DNA of 64,000 nt from an uncultured Cryomorphaceae bacterium. Lineage in GTDB: Bacteria; Bacteroidota; Bacteroidia; Flavobacteriales; Schleiferiaceae. Within the stretch, counting starts at the first letter, position 1. Every line of letters begins with the position of its first letter. This document shows, one piece after another, positions 36,534 through 46,100 of this stretch. The notes below the pieces were generated by a model. That model ran no database searches and was not told the origin of the DNA. It saw only the letters and a program-made list of their open reading frames with translations. The position numbers and the translations under genes are program-made. The stretch is from NCBI GenBank assembly GCA_913043005.1, contig CAJWKU010000001.1:113481-177480 (forward strand), given 5' to 3'.

Positions 36534-37139
36534 CTATTCATTTATTTCCAAATCTTTTTTTATTTCCGGATTTTGCCATTTAAAACTTTTGCGATGAATT
36601 TCTGACAAGCCATATTTAACCATGGCTATCTTATGTTTTCTACTTGGGTAACCTTTGTTAGCTATCCATTCATATTGAGGATTTTCTAAATGAGCTTCCA
36701 GCATGATTTGATCACGGTATGTTTTCGCAAATATACTTGCAGCTGATATTGCTTGAAATCTAGCATCTCCTTTTATTTCGCAACGGTAAGTGATATTTAG
36801 ATATGGCCTAAATCCATTTCCGTCAATTAAAAGCAAATTGGGTTTAGGTTTTAATTTTGCAATGGCCCTATGCATGGCCAAAAAAGTAGCTTCTAGTATA
36901 TTTATTTTATCTATTTCTTCTGAGCTTGAAACTCCAATTGCCCAGCTTCCTTTTGGAAGTATTTCTTCAAGTTTTTTTCTGAATGAAGCTCTTTTATTGG
37001 CGTTTAGCTTTTTAGAGTCAGTGAGTCCTTTTAATTGAAATCCTTCAGGCCAAATAACGGCGCTAGCCACTACCGGGCCAGCTAGACAACCTCTTCCTGC
37101 TTCATCTACTCCAGCAGTTAATAGATGTTTAACGTTCAT
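36534..37139 (-). CDS. rnhB: Ribonuclease HII
   Basis: The 201-residue protein has the RNase HII motifs: AGVDEAGRGCLAGPVVASAVIW (catalytic Asp and Glu), LTDSKKL, and LLIDGNGF, with AISAASIFAKTYRD near the C-terminus. It removes RNA and single ribonucleotides from DNA. The start overlaps the end of the GT4 gene by 11 bases. Confidence 0.95.
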   Translation of the reverse strand: MNVKHLLTAGVDEAGRGCLAGPVVASAVIWPEGFQLKGLTDSKKLNANKRASFRKKLEEILPKGSWAIGVSSSEEIDKINILEATFLAMHRAIAKLKPKPNLLLIDGNGFRPYLNITYRCEIKGDARFQAISAASIFAKTYRDQIMLEAHLENPQYEWIANKGYPSRKHKIAMVKYGLSEIHRKSFKWQNPEIKKDLEINE

Positions 37140-38283
37140 TAGATAAAATTTTTTCGAAAGATGCCCAAACTTGATCTGCAGAGTGTTCCCATTTAAAATA
37201 TTTTGCTCGCTCTAAACCTTTTTTTTTGAGCAATTTCACATCTTCTTCATTTTGTATTGCAAAATTTAAAGCTGATATCCAGTCTTCTATATTTTCCGGT
37301 CTCGAATAGTGTGCAGCGTCATTTGCAATTTCAGGCATACATGAAGAATTAGAGGACAAGACCAAACAATTTGATGCCATAGCTTCAATTATTGGAATGC
37401 CGAAACCCTCGAAATGACTTGGAAAAACAAATGCTGTCGCACCTCCAAAAAAATCATTTAAATGATCTCTAGAAATAAATCCTGGAAGCAGAATTCTTTT
37501 CTTGCCATTTTTTAAGGCGTTATTCAATTCTTCATCGTCGTGAAGAGACCTCCCAGCAATAACCAATTTATGCTTGCTTTTTGGGTTCAATAAACTCCAC
37601 TTATTAAATGCCTCGACAAGAGTTTTTAAATTTTTTCTTCGAGTAAATGCACCTAAAAAGCAGAAATATGGATTTCCGTTTGCGAATTTTTTTTGAGCGG
37701 CCTTTTTTTGTTTTTCCGAGAGAGAAGTAAAGTCCTTCTGGGGAGCATTATAGGTCACATCAATATCTTTCTTTTTTTTCGAATAAGTTGAAATTATATC
37801 ATTTTTTGTGGTTTCAGATACTGCTAAAATTCTGTCAGATTCTTTAGCAGATCGTTGGCATACTTTCCGGTAATAGTCGCCAACTTTTACTGGTATATCA
37901 TTAGGTCTATGGATAAAATTTAAATCATGAATTGTTGTGATTAGTTTTATTTTATTGCCTTTTAATGATTTCCTACTCGGTAATAATCCGTCTGGAGACC
38001 AATAAACAGAAGCTTTTATTTTCATTAATTTTTTTGGAACAAGCCATTCATTCCAAAAACCCCAGAGCCAGGGATGTCTTGCTGCTGGTCTTAGAACATG
38101 GCATTTCACGCCCGGATAAATGTGAGGCGGCTTAGGGGTTCGGTCATAGAGAATATGCCAATTGACTTCAGGATGAAACTCAACTAATAGCTTGATTATA
38201 CTATGACTATACCATCCCGTACCCTCTAGTTTCCCAGCAAGAAGCCAGCGGCCATTAATAGCTATTGTAATTGATTGGGGCAT
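37129..38283 (-). CDS. GT4-type glycosyltransferase
   Basis: The 384-residue protein has a GT-B fold layout with a C-terminal nucleotide-sugar site: CFLGAFTRRKNLKTLVEAFN, then VFPSHFEGFGIPIIEAMASN carrying the E-x7-E pair of family GT4. It has no membrane helix and probably works at the inner face of the membrane. It is divergent from the flippase gene of the polysaccharide operon with overlapping promoters, which suggests that it adds a sugar to that glycan; this is inference. rnhB and the unknown lipoprotein follow on its strand. Confidence 0.88.
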   Translation of the reverse strand: MPQSITIAINGRWLLAGKLEGTGWYSHSIIKLLVEFHPEVNWHILYDRTPKPPHIYPGVKCHVLRPAARHPWLWGFWNEWLVPKKLMKIKASVYWSPDGLLPSRKSLKGNKIKLITTIHDLNFIHRPNDIPVKVGDYYRKVCQRSAKESDRILAVSETTKNDIISTYSKKKKDIDVTYNAPQKDFTSLSEKQKKAAQKKFANGNPYFCFLGAFTRRKNLKTLVEAFNKWSLLNPKSKHKLVIAGRSLHDDEELNNALKNGKKRILLPGFISRDHLNDFFGGATAFVFPSHFEGFGIPIIEAMASNCLVLSSNSSCMPEIANDAAHYSRPENIEDWISALNFAIQNEEDVKLLKKKGLERAKYFKWEHSADQVWASFEKILSNER

Positions 38284-38305
38284 TACCTCAAAAGTATGAC
38301 CTTTG
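38275..38305 (+). promoter_or_regulatory. Promoter of the polysaccharide operon, leaderless type
   Basis: TTG at 38275-38277, 20 bases, then GACCTTTG (38298-38305; G for T at the first base of the box), followed by TCCC and the flippase ATG at 38310. The -33 element lies inside the GT4 coding start, so this promoter interlocks with the opposite one. Confidence 0.5.
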
Positions 38306-38321
38306 TCCCATGTCTGTCAAA
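38289..38321 (-). promoter_or_regulatory. Promoter of the GT4 gene, leaderless type
   Basis: On the minus strand TTTG (38318-38321), 21 bases, then TACTTTTG (38289-38296) and AGGTA lead straight to the ATG at 38283. Both elements match the Bacteroidota consensus perfectly and the spacing is ideal. The -33 element lies within the first codons of the divergent flippase gene. Confidence 0.65.
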
Positions 38322-39611
38322 TTTTCGAATACTGATTGGAATTCTCTCCTCAAGAGTAGTTCACTGGTGCTACTTTTAAAAATACTCGGCGCGGTAGGTG
38401 GCTATTCTTTTGTGTGGGTAGTTATAAATGTTTTTGGTCCTGGCGCATATGGGCTTTTTGAGGTTGCATTTACATTCTTGAGTATTCTTGCTGTACTATC
38501 TAAATGGGGGACAGATGGTCTGACAGTTAGAGAAATTCCAAATATGAATGAACTAGACGGCTGGGGCTTTGTAAGAAAAGTTCAAAGTTTTGTTGGACTA
38601 AGTTCTTTAGCGTTTGCATTAATACTTTTTTTATCTGCGGATATCATTGAAGATTTTTTTAATGATTTTGGACTTGGGCTTGTTTTGAGAATGACCGCAT
38701 TCACTTTGCCGTTCTTTGCACTTTTTCAAATTCACTCTGAATACTTACGCGCTAGGAAACAATGGTTATTGTATGGTGTTTTCCAAACTAGTTTTTTCTT
38801 AGGGCTCATTTCTCTTTTAATATATCTGTTCCCTCATCATTTTCTTCTTTCAACAGAACCATTCTTAATGAGGTTTCCTCGGGAGATTATACCTATGGGG
38901 TTTTTATTTATTATGTCTTTTTTTGCATTTATAAGCATTCGATTTTATGGTCCTCTTTTTCATAAAAGCTGGCGTTCATTAAAAAATCATGCATCAAGCG
39001 CTACATCTATGTTCTTAACAGGGGCATTATTTATGATAATGTCTTGGTCAGATACATTGACAGTCAGTTATTTCATGTCTGTGGAAGATGTTGCGAATTA
39101 TAGAGTGGCTTTTAAAATAGCTACCCTTATAACCTTTACCCAATTTGCTATCAATGCGAGGATTGCTCCGCAGATTTCATCTTTATGGTTAAATAAAAAG
39201 GCAAAAGAGCTTCAGTCCATTATTTACAAGGCTTCATTAATAAATACGATTGTGGGTATTCCTCTTTTTCTTGGAATAATGTTTTTTGGGAAATTTTTGT
39301 TGTCCATTTTTGGAGAGGGCTTTGAAGACTCATTATCTGTTCTCAGAATTCTTTGTTTTGGTCAAATTATAAATGCTCTTTGTGGTCCAGTAATGTACCT
39401 TTTAAATATGACTGGAAATGAAAAAAGAGCGCGAAATACCATGATTTATGCTGCAATTATTAATATTTCTGCAAATATTTTACTTATTCCTCTTTTTGGA
39501 CTTAAGGGTGCAGCTTGGGCTACCTCAATAACAATGATACTTTGGAATATCTGGGCTCTTTTGATTGGATATAAACAAACGGGAATACGAACATTAATTT
39601 TTTGGCGTTAA
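38310..39611 (+). CDS. Wzx-type polysaccharide flippase
   Basis: The 433-residue protein has about 12 membrane helices across its length and the pattern of the polysaccharide transporter (PST/MOP) family, including GGYSFVWVVINVFGPGAYGLFE and a C-terminal LFGLKGAAWATSITM. It should flip lipid-linked oligosaccharide units across the inner membrane. The ATG at 38310 is chosen; an upstream TTG would lie inside the GT4 gene. It is the first of four plus-strand genes with very small gaps. Confidence 0.87.
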   Translation: MSVKFSNTDWNSLLKSSSLVLLLKILGAVGGYSFVWVVINVFGPGAYGLFEVAFTFLSILAVLSKWGTDGLTVREIPNMNELDGWGFVRKVQSFVGLSSLAFALILFLSADIIEDFFNDFGLGLVLRMTAFTLPFFALFQIHSEYLRARKQWLLYGVFQTSFFLGLISLLIYLFPHHFLLSTEPFLMRFPREIIPMGFLFIMSFFAFISIRFYGPLFHKSWRSLKNHASSATSMFLTGALFMIMSWSDTLTVSYFMSVEDVANYRVAFKIATLITFTQFAINARIAPQISSLWLNKKAKELQSIIYKASLINTIVGIPLFLGIMFFGKFLLSIFGEGFEDSLSVLRILCFGQIINALCGPVMYLLNMTGNEKRARNTMIYAAIINISANILLIPLFGLKGAAWATSITMILWNIWALLIGYKQTGIRTLIFWR

Positions 39612-39614
39612 AAA

Positions 39615-40538
39615 GTGGTGAATCCTGATATATTTTTGATTGGTGCCGCCAAAGCGGGTACTACAGCCATCGCGAATTGGATGAGTGAAAATCCAAATAT
39701 TGCTTTGTCAAAAATAAAAGAACCTAATTATTTTTCGACTGATATTGACGTCAACAATTTTTCTTCAGAATTTAACGCCATCTCACCAAGATTACCTAAA
39801 AGTTATTGGTTAAAAGATCGACTAGAGTTTGTACATCAAGATTTTGTTCAAGATCGAAATCACTATGCTCGTTTATTTGAACATGCAAGACCAGGCCAAA
39901 AGTTAGCAGAATGCTCTACAAGTTATTTCTGGAGCAGAAATGCAGCTGAAGAAGTTAAACGGGTATGCCCCAATGGGAAAATTTCAATTATTTTGAGAAA
40001 TCCAGTTGATAGGGCTTGGTCTCATTATAGAATGGCTAGAAAATATGGCCTTGTTTCGGGTTCTTTTTTAGAGGAGTTAGAAAAAGATTTTTCAACCGAA
40101 TCTTTATGGGGAAAAAGTCATAATTTTTATCATTTAAGTCTTTATTCTGAGAGTTTAAAGCGCTGGATGCAACATTTTGATGCAGATCTACTGAGGGTAG
40201 ATATTTATGAGGTCTTTTTTAATAGTCCGCAAAAAAGCTGGAACGATGTTTGTGAATTTTGGGGAGTGGAACGCAGTCCGATATTTGGTGAAATAAAAAA
40301 TCATGAAAGTCAGGATCCAAAATCTCCAGTTTTGAATCGATTAATTCTTCGTTTAGAATTAAAGCGACTAAAAATCTTATTGCCCAAGAGAGTCCAGGGC
40401 TTTTTGAAAAAAGTTCTCTTTAAGGATGAATCTGAACAATTATCCTCCGATAATCGAAAAAAAGCAATGAAATATTTTATAGATGATATCCAAGAATTAG
40501 AATCACTCGTTGGAAGAAGTCTATCTTTATGGACTTAA
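39615..40538 (+). CDS. PAPS-dependent sulfotransferase
   Basis: The 307-residue protein has both PAPS-binding motifs: LIGAAKAGTTAIANWM (5'-phosphosulfate loop) near the N-terminus and ILRNPVDRAWSHYRMA (3'-phosphate site) at about residue 125. It resembles heparan-sulfate N-deacetylase/sulfotransferase-type enzymes. It starts with GTG, 3 bases after the flippase stop (a second GTG follows at once). In this operon it probably sulfates the surface polysaccharide, a trait of marine organisms; the sugar target is unknown. It is cytoplasmic by sequence. Confidence 0.85.
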   Translation: MVNPDIFLIGAAKAGTTAIANWMSENPNIALSKIKEPNYFSTDIDVNNFSSEFNAISPRLPKSYWLKDRLEFVHQDFVQDRNHYARLFEHARPGQKLAECSTSYFWSRNAAEEVKRVCPNGKISIILRNPVDRAWSHYRMARKYGLVSGSFLEELEKDFSTESLWGKSHNFYHLSLYSESLKRWMQHFDADLLRVDIYEVFFNSPQKSWNDVCEFWGVERSPIFGEIKNHESQDPKSPVLNRLILRLELKRLKILLPKRVQGFLKKVLFKDESEQLSSDNRKKAMKYFIDDIQELESLVGRSLSLWT

Positions 40539-40548
40539 GTTTAATTTA

Positions 40549-41559
40549 ATGGATGCTACCTCTCAAAACCTTCTTCACTTTTTGTTCAAATGGCGAAAAC
40601 CATTATTGATAATACCTTTTTTGGCTGGACTTGCTGGAGCGATAGGGTCAATGCCTGTTTTTATTGATCCACTATATGAATCCACAGTTATTGTTTTTCC
40701 TTCCACAACAAATTCGCCTTCAAAAGCTCTACTTCCTCAAGATTCATATCAAGATCAAGACTTTCTTGAATTTGGCGCAGAGGAGCAAGCGGAGCAACTA
40801 ATTCAGATTTTGAATTCAGATGTTATTTTTGATACTATTACAAAAGAATTTAATCTTGTAGAGCATTATGATTTGGATCTAACGAGTCCAACTATTAGGA
40901 CAGATCTATTCGAGGAATATTCTGATAAAATATCCTTTGGTCGTACTCAGTTTATGAGTGTTGAGATAAATGTTCTTGACAAGGACCCACAATTAGCATC
41001 CGATATAGCAAATTCGATTACAAATTTATTGGATCGCGTAAAGAGCCGTATTCAAAGGGATAGAGCCTTGGTTGGTTACAATATTGTCGAAAAAGAGTAT
41101 AAGAAAGTCCGTCAAGAAATGGGAAAGATGGAGAGCGAAATCAAAAAGCTCCGTCAGAAAGGAGTTCATGAGTATGAAAGTCAATCCATGGTTGTTTCAG
41201 AACAATATGCAACTGCCATAGCTGAGGGCCGTCCTGAGAAGACTATTGGCCAGTTAAAGGCAGTTTTAGATACATTGGCCAAATATGGCGGTAGGTATGT
41301 GTCTCTGCGAGACGAGTTGCATTTGATGAAAGAGGAGGAAGTAAAGATTCGAACCAAGCTCAATCAATCAAGTGTGGACGCGAGACAGGTTATGCCTGCA
41401 ACATTTAGAGTGAATAAAGCGATTCCCGCAGATAAAAAGAAATATCCGATTCGATGGTTAATTTGTGTTGTTAGTTCGCTATCGACATTTGTATCGACTT
41501 TACTAGTTATCCTTCTTTCAAATACATGGAAAGATTTAAAACAAAGTCTCCCATCTTAA
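40549..41559 (+). CDS. Wzz-like polysaccharide chain-length protein
   Basis: Starting at MDATSQNLLHF, the 336-residue protein has an N-terminal membrane helix (about residues 17-38), the Wzz-type extracytoplasmic region beginning PLYESTVIVFPS, a long charged coiled coil (about 165-280), a Pro-containing stretch (AIPADKKKYPIRW) and a second membrane helix near 305-325. There is no kinase domain. It should set chain length or bridge to export. Its end overlaps the next gene by 34 bases. Confidence 0.8.
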   Translation: MDATSQNLLHFLFKWRKPLLIIPFLAGLAGAIGSMPVFIDPLYESTVIVFPSTTNSPSKALLPQDSYQDQDFLEFGAEEQAEQLIQILNSDVIFDTITKEFNLVEHYDLDLTSPTIRTDLFEEYSDKISFGRTQFMSVEINVLDKDPQLASDIANSITNLLDRVKSRIQRDRALVGYNIVEKEYKKVRQEMGKMESEIKKLRQKGVHEYESQSMVVSEQYATAIAEGRPEKTIGQLKAVLDTLAKYGGRYVSLRDELHLMKEEEVKIRTKLNQSSVDARQVMPATFRVNKAIPADKKKYPIRWLICVVSSLSTFVSTLLVILLSNTWKDLKQSLPS

Positions 41560-42995
41560 GAAATTATCCAATTTGGATAACCGGAGCACTGTTTGTTCTT
41601 TTTGTAGGGTTTTCAGTGGCATTAGAGTTCTATGTCTTTGCAGCTATACCATTTGCTCTATTATTCGTGGCTTGGTCTTTTTACCATTTGAATAGTCTGT
41701 TATTATTTGTAGTAGCAATTACCCCTTTATCTATCTCTTTGAAGGATTCTACTTTTAATCTTGGTGTGAGCTTGCCCACAGAACCAATTTTAGCAGGAAT
41801 CACCTTTTTTCTTTTACTTCGTTTTTTGCAGAATGGGAAGCTTCCATGGTCTTTGCTTAAGCACCCTGTATCTGTTGCTCTATTGATGCAATTGAGTTGG
41901 ATGGGTTTTTCAATCCTCACTAGTGAAATGCCCATGGTCTCTTTTAAATCATGGATATCAAATATTTGGTTTGTAGTACCATTATTTTTCGCAATGTTTA
42001 ATGTTTTTGAGTCCAAAACCGCCAGAAGTAGATTTTTCCTTCTTTACGCAATTAGCCTGGCTATTTCTTGCCTTTATACTCTCTATGTTCACTCTCAATA
42101 TGGGTTCAGTAAGCAGACAAGTACATGGGTCATGTTTCCATTTTACAAAGAACACACTGCTTATGGAATGGCCTTAGCTTTCATTTTTCCGTTTGCAATT
42201 TATCAGGTATTAAAAAATCAAAAACTTATTAGTTATGTTCTTTCTGCTGGATTAATAATGCTTCTGACAATAGCAACAGTTTTTTCTTATTCAAGAGCAT
42301 CATGGCTTAGTATCGTCGCAGCCCTTGGGGTTTATCTCCTCATTAGGTTTAAGGTTAATTTAAAATATTTTTTTTTCGGGTCTTTTATAGTGCTCAGCTC
42401 CCTGTACGTTTCTCAAGAACATTGGATGAGAGTTTTTACAAAAAATGATACTGTTTCCTCAGATAATTTTTCAGAACATATAAAGAGTATTTCTAATATA
42501 TCAACTGACGCTTCTAATCTAGAGAGAATAAATCGATGGATGTCGGCAATAAGGATGTTTAAAGAACGCCCGTTGACAGGTTGGGGTCCAGGGACATATC
42601 AATTTCAGTATGCTCCATTTCAACATTCTTCGGAAATGACAGTGATTTCAACTAACTCTGGTAATAGGGGGAATGCTCACAGTGAATATATAGGGCTAAT
42701 GGCTGAACAAGGGTTGCCAGGTCTGATGCTAATGCTAGTTTTCTTAATTACTCTTTTCAGCACAGGGTTTAGGGTTGTTAACGCTCTTAAGGTCGGCAGC
42801 GATCGTAGTATCGCGATATGCGCCCTGTTGGGTTTGGTCTCATATTTCTGTCATGGGGTATTGAATAATTTCTTAGACATGGATAAAGCTGCAGTTTTAG
42901 TTTGGGGATCAGCTTCTCTTTTAGTTTTCTTGGATTTAAAATTTAAAAAAGAGTTTCATTCCCTTAAAAAAACGAAAAAAAGTGTCTTAGAATAA
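41526..42995 (+). CDS. O-antigen ligase/polymerase family (Wzy/WaaL-like)
   Basis: The 489-residue protein has about 10-12 membrane helices and the family's large periplasmic loop: RPLTGWGPGTYQ, then NAHSEYIGLMAEQGLPGLML, the usual signature of the Wzy/WaaL (O-antigen ligase) domain. It either polymerises repeat units or joins the polymer to a carrier at the outer face of the inner membrane. The ATG lies 34 bases inside the upstream gene. It ends the operon. Confidence 0.83.
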   Translation: MERFKTKSPILRNYPIWITGALFVLFVGFSVALEFYVFAAIPFALLFVAWSFYHLNSLLLFVVAITPLSISLKDSTFNLGVSLPTEPILAGITFFLLLRFLQNGKLPWSLLKHPVSVALLMQLSWMGFSILTSEMPMVSFKSWISNIWFVVPLFFAMFNVFESKTARSRFFLLYAISLAISCLYTLYVHSQYGFSKQTSTWVMFPFYKEHTAYGMALAFIFPFAIYQVLKNQKLISYVLSAGLIMLLTIATVFSYSRASWLSIVAALGVYLLIRFKVNLKYFFFGSFIVLSSLYVSQEHWMRVFTKNDTVSSDNFSEHIKSISNISTDASNLERINRWMSAIRMFKERPLTGWGPGTYQFQYAPFQHSSEMTVISTNSGNRGNAHSEYIGLMAEQGLPGLMLMLVFLITLFSTGFRVVNALKVGSDRSIAICALLGLVSYFCHGVLNNFLDMDKAAVLVWGSASLLVFLDLKFKKEFHSLKKTKKSVLE

Positions 42996-43102
42996 GTATT
43001 TAAAGTGTCTTAAGTACAATAAATACGATATAAGTGTAATTAATACACAAATTATATTTTTATATTCAAATTTTATAAATTTTTTTGCTGCTTTTTAGTA
43101 AA

Positions 43103-43158
43103 CCCCTTGATAATAGGGGCTTGGGATTGTTTCTTAAACAAAAATTACATTATATTTA
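43103..43158 (+). promoter_or_regulatory. Hairpin and candidate promoter before susC
   Basis: CCCCT (43103-43107) and AGGGG (43115-43119) can form a small hairpin after the T-rich stretch. TTG at 43127-43129 is followed after 21 bases by TATATTTA (43151-43158), one base from TAnnTTTG. The leader to the ATG at 43187 would be about 24 bases. The 191-base gap upstream of susC holds nothing else I can identify. Confidence 0.45.
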
Positions 43159-43186
43159 CCCTGTTTAACATTCAAATAACACCTAG

Positions 43187-46100
43187 ATGAAACGCAGAGC
43201 AAATCTTTTCGCCCTTGCCATCGCTACATTCTTTTCGTTTTCTGCTTTAGCGCAGAATGTGACTGGAGTTGTGTCTGATGCAGCAAGTGGGGAGCCTGTC
43301 CCTTCCGTATCAGTGAAGGAAAAGGGCACAAATAATGCCGCAATCACCAACTTTGATGGAAAGTACTCCATTAAAGCCGGTAAGAATGCCGTATTAGTAT
43401 TTTCTTCCATGGGCTATGCCTCGCAAGAAGGCACAGTAAGTGGAAATACATTAGATGTTTCTTTAAGTACTTCCTCCAATAAGTTGGATGAAGTAGTTAT
43501 TACCGCATTCGGTATTTCTAGAGACAAGAAGTCCATTGGTTACGCCGTCCAAGAAGTTGGAGGGGCAGAAGTATCCAAAGTAAAGGACGTTAACTTCATG
43601 AGTTCACTATCCGGTAAAGTTGCTGGAGTGAATATCAGGCAGTCAGGTACCATGGGGGGCTCGGCCAACGTAGTAATACGTGGTTACAGTTCTTTAACTG
43701 GAAATAACCAGGCTTTATTTGTAGTTGATGGTATTCCAATTTCGAATGCAATCACTAATACCTCAGATCAGCAAACTGGTCGTGGAGGATATGACTACGG
43801 TAATGCAGCGATGGATATCAACCCTGAGGATATAGATAAAGTATCTGTATTAAAAGGAGCCGCAGCGACAGCACTTTATGGTTCGCGTGCCTCTAATGGA
43901 GTTATTCTTATAACAACAAAAAAAGGTTCAGCTAAAAAGGGTCTTGGAATCTCTATCGGTTCAGGATACACTGTAGGAACTTTTAATCCTTCAACATTTG
44001 TAAGATATCAGAATGAATATGGCCAAGGTTATGGTCCTTATTACGGTCCTGATACTATTAATGGAGTTTGGACTGAAGCAAAAATGACAGAATATGATGT
44101 AAATGGTGATGGCGTAATGGACATCGCTGATCCAACTGGAGATGATGCATCTTATGGTATGAGATTTGATCCAAACCTTCAAAAATATGGTTGGAATTCA
44201 CTTTTCCCTGAATTAAGCACATACCAAACATCACAAGCCCACGTTGCTGGAGCAAATGACCCAACAACATTCTGGGAGACTGCAGTGACTACTAACAATT
44301 CAGTAGCTGTTGATGGAGGAAGTGAAAACGGTACTTTTAGAGTTAGCGCAACTCAATTCAGAACTTCTGGTATTTCACCTAATTCTTCCTTAAAAAGAAA
44401 CAATTTTTCTTTTAGTGGATCTCAAAACTTGAGTGATCGCCTGACAGTTTCGACTACTGCAAGCTACATCAATCAAAGTGCTCAGGGACGAATGGGAACT
44501 GGTTATTCTAATAAGAATCCAAATCAGTCTTTCCGTCAATGGTACAATGTTGGAGTAGATATGCAAGAGCAGAAAGCGGCTTATGAAGCAACTGGAAAAA
44601 ATTTATCATGGAATGCATACGGTTACGGGGCAGCAAACCCCACTGCACCGCATTATTTTGACAATCCTTATTTCATGTCTTACGAAAACTATTCTAATGA
44701 CTCTCGTGATCGTATCATGGGAAACATTATGACTAATTATAAAATCAATGATTGGTTAGATTTCATGGGACGTGCTTCTGTAGATACTTACTCTGCAATT
44801 GAAGAAGAGCGCCAAGCAGTCGGTGGTGTTGATGTTCCAGGTTATATTAGAAGAAACCGATCTGTATCTGAAACTAATATCGATTTAGTATTGACTGCAA
44901 ATAAGAATTTTGGAGACTTTTCCTTCAACGGAAACTTAGGATCTAATGTTCGTCGTAACGCAGTATCATCTATTTCTGCAGGAACTAACGGTGGACTTGT
45001 AGTCCCTGGAGTCTATGCGTTAAGCAATTCTACTAATGCTCCAGCAGCACCTAGTGAAAGTGCTTATCAAGTGGGAGTAAATGGTTTATTTGCACGTGCT
45101 TCTTTAGGCTATAAAGATTATTTGTATGTGGATTTAACTGGACGTCAAGACGTTTCTTCTACACTTCCTTCGGCTAATAATTCATTCTTCTATCCTTCAG
45201 CTACTGTTTCTTTAGTATTCTCTGAATTGTTAGATGCGGATGTAATTAACTTTGGTAAATTCAGAGCTAACTATGCTCAGGTTGGTGCTGATGCTCCAGC
45301 ACAGGCTTTAGCAAATGCTTACAATATGGGTACTCCCTTTGGAAGTGCAAATTTAGCATCTGCGCCAAGTACCAATGCAAATGCTAGTCTTTTACCTGAG
45401 AGCACTACATCTACTGAATTAGGTTTGGAAATGATGTTGTTTGATAATCGTGTTGGTTTTGATCTTTCATATTATGACCAAACTTCATCTAACCAGATTA
45501 TGCCTGCAAGAGTTTCATCTACCACAGGTTCTATTTTCAAGTATGTGAACGCGGGTGTAATTAACAATGCTGGTATTGAGGCTTCTGTTAATTTGACTCC
45601 TGTTCGTACAAAAGATTTCGAGTGGAATATCAACGTAAACTATACACGAAATAGAAGTCAAGTTGTTTCTTTATTCGAAGGTGCTGAGAATCTCCAGCTT
45701 GCTGGTGTTCAAGGTGGTATAACCATTGAAGCTCGTCCGGGACAGGCTTATGGAGTTATCTACGGTACTTCTCACGAGAGAGATGCTGAGGGTCGCCCAA
45801 TTGTCTATGACAACGTTACCTATTCTAGAGGTCGCGGAGGCGGTGTTAGATACTTGCGAGGTGAGAAAGATGTCTTAGGAGATATTAATCCTGATTGGTA
45901 TGGTGGATTGAACAACTCTTTCCGTTATAAGAATTGGACAGCGAGTGCTTTATTAGATATGCAATGGGGTGGAAGTTTCTTCTCATTGGATACATATTAT
46001 GGTTATGCAACTGGTGTCTATGACTTAACTGCTGGAGATAATGCTGATGGAAATCCTATTCGTAATTCTATCTATGATCCAGCATATCAAGTGCATGGCA

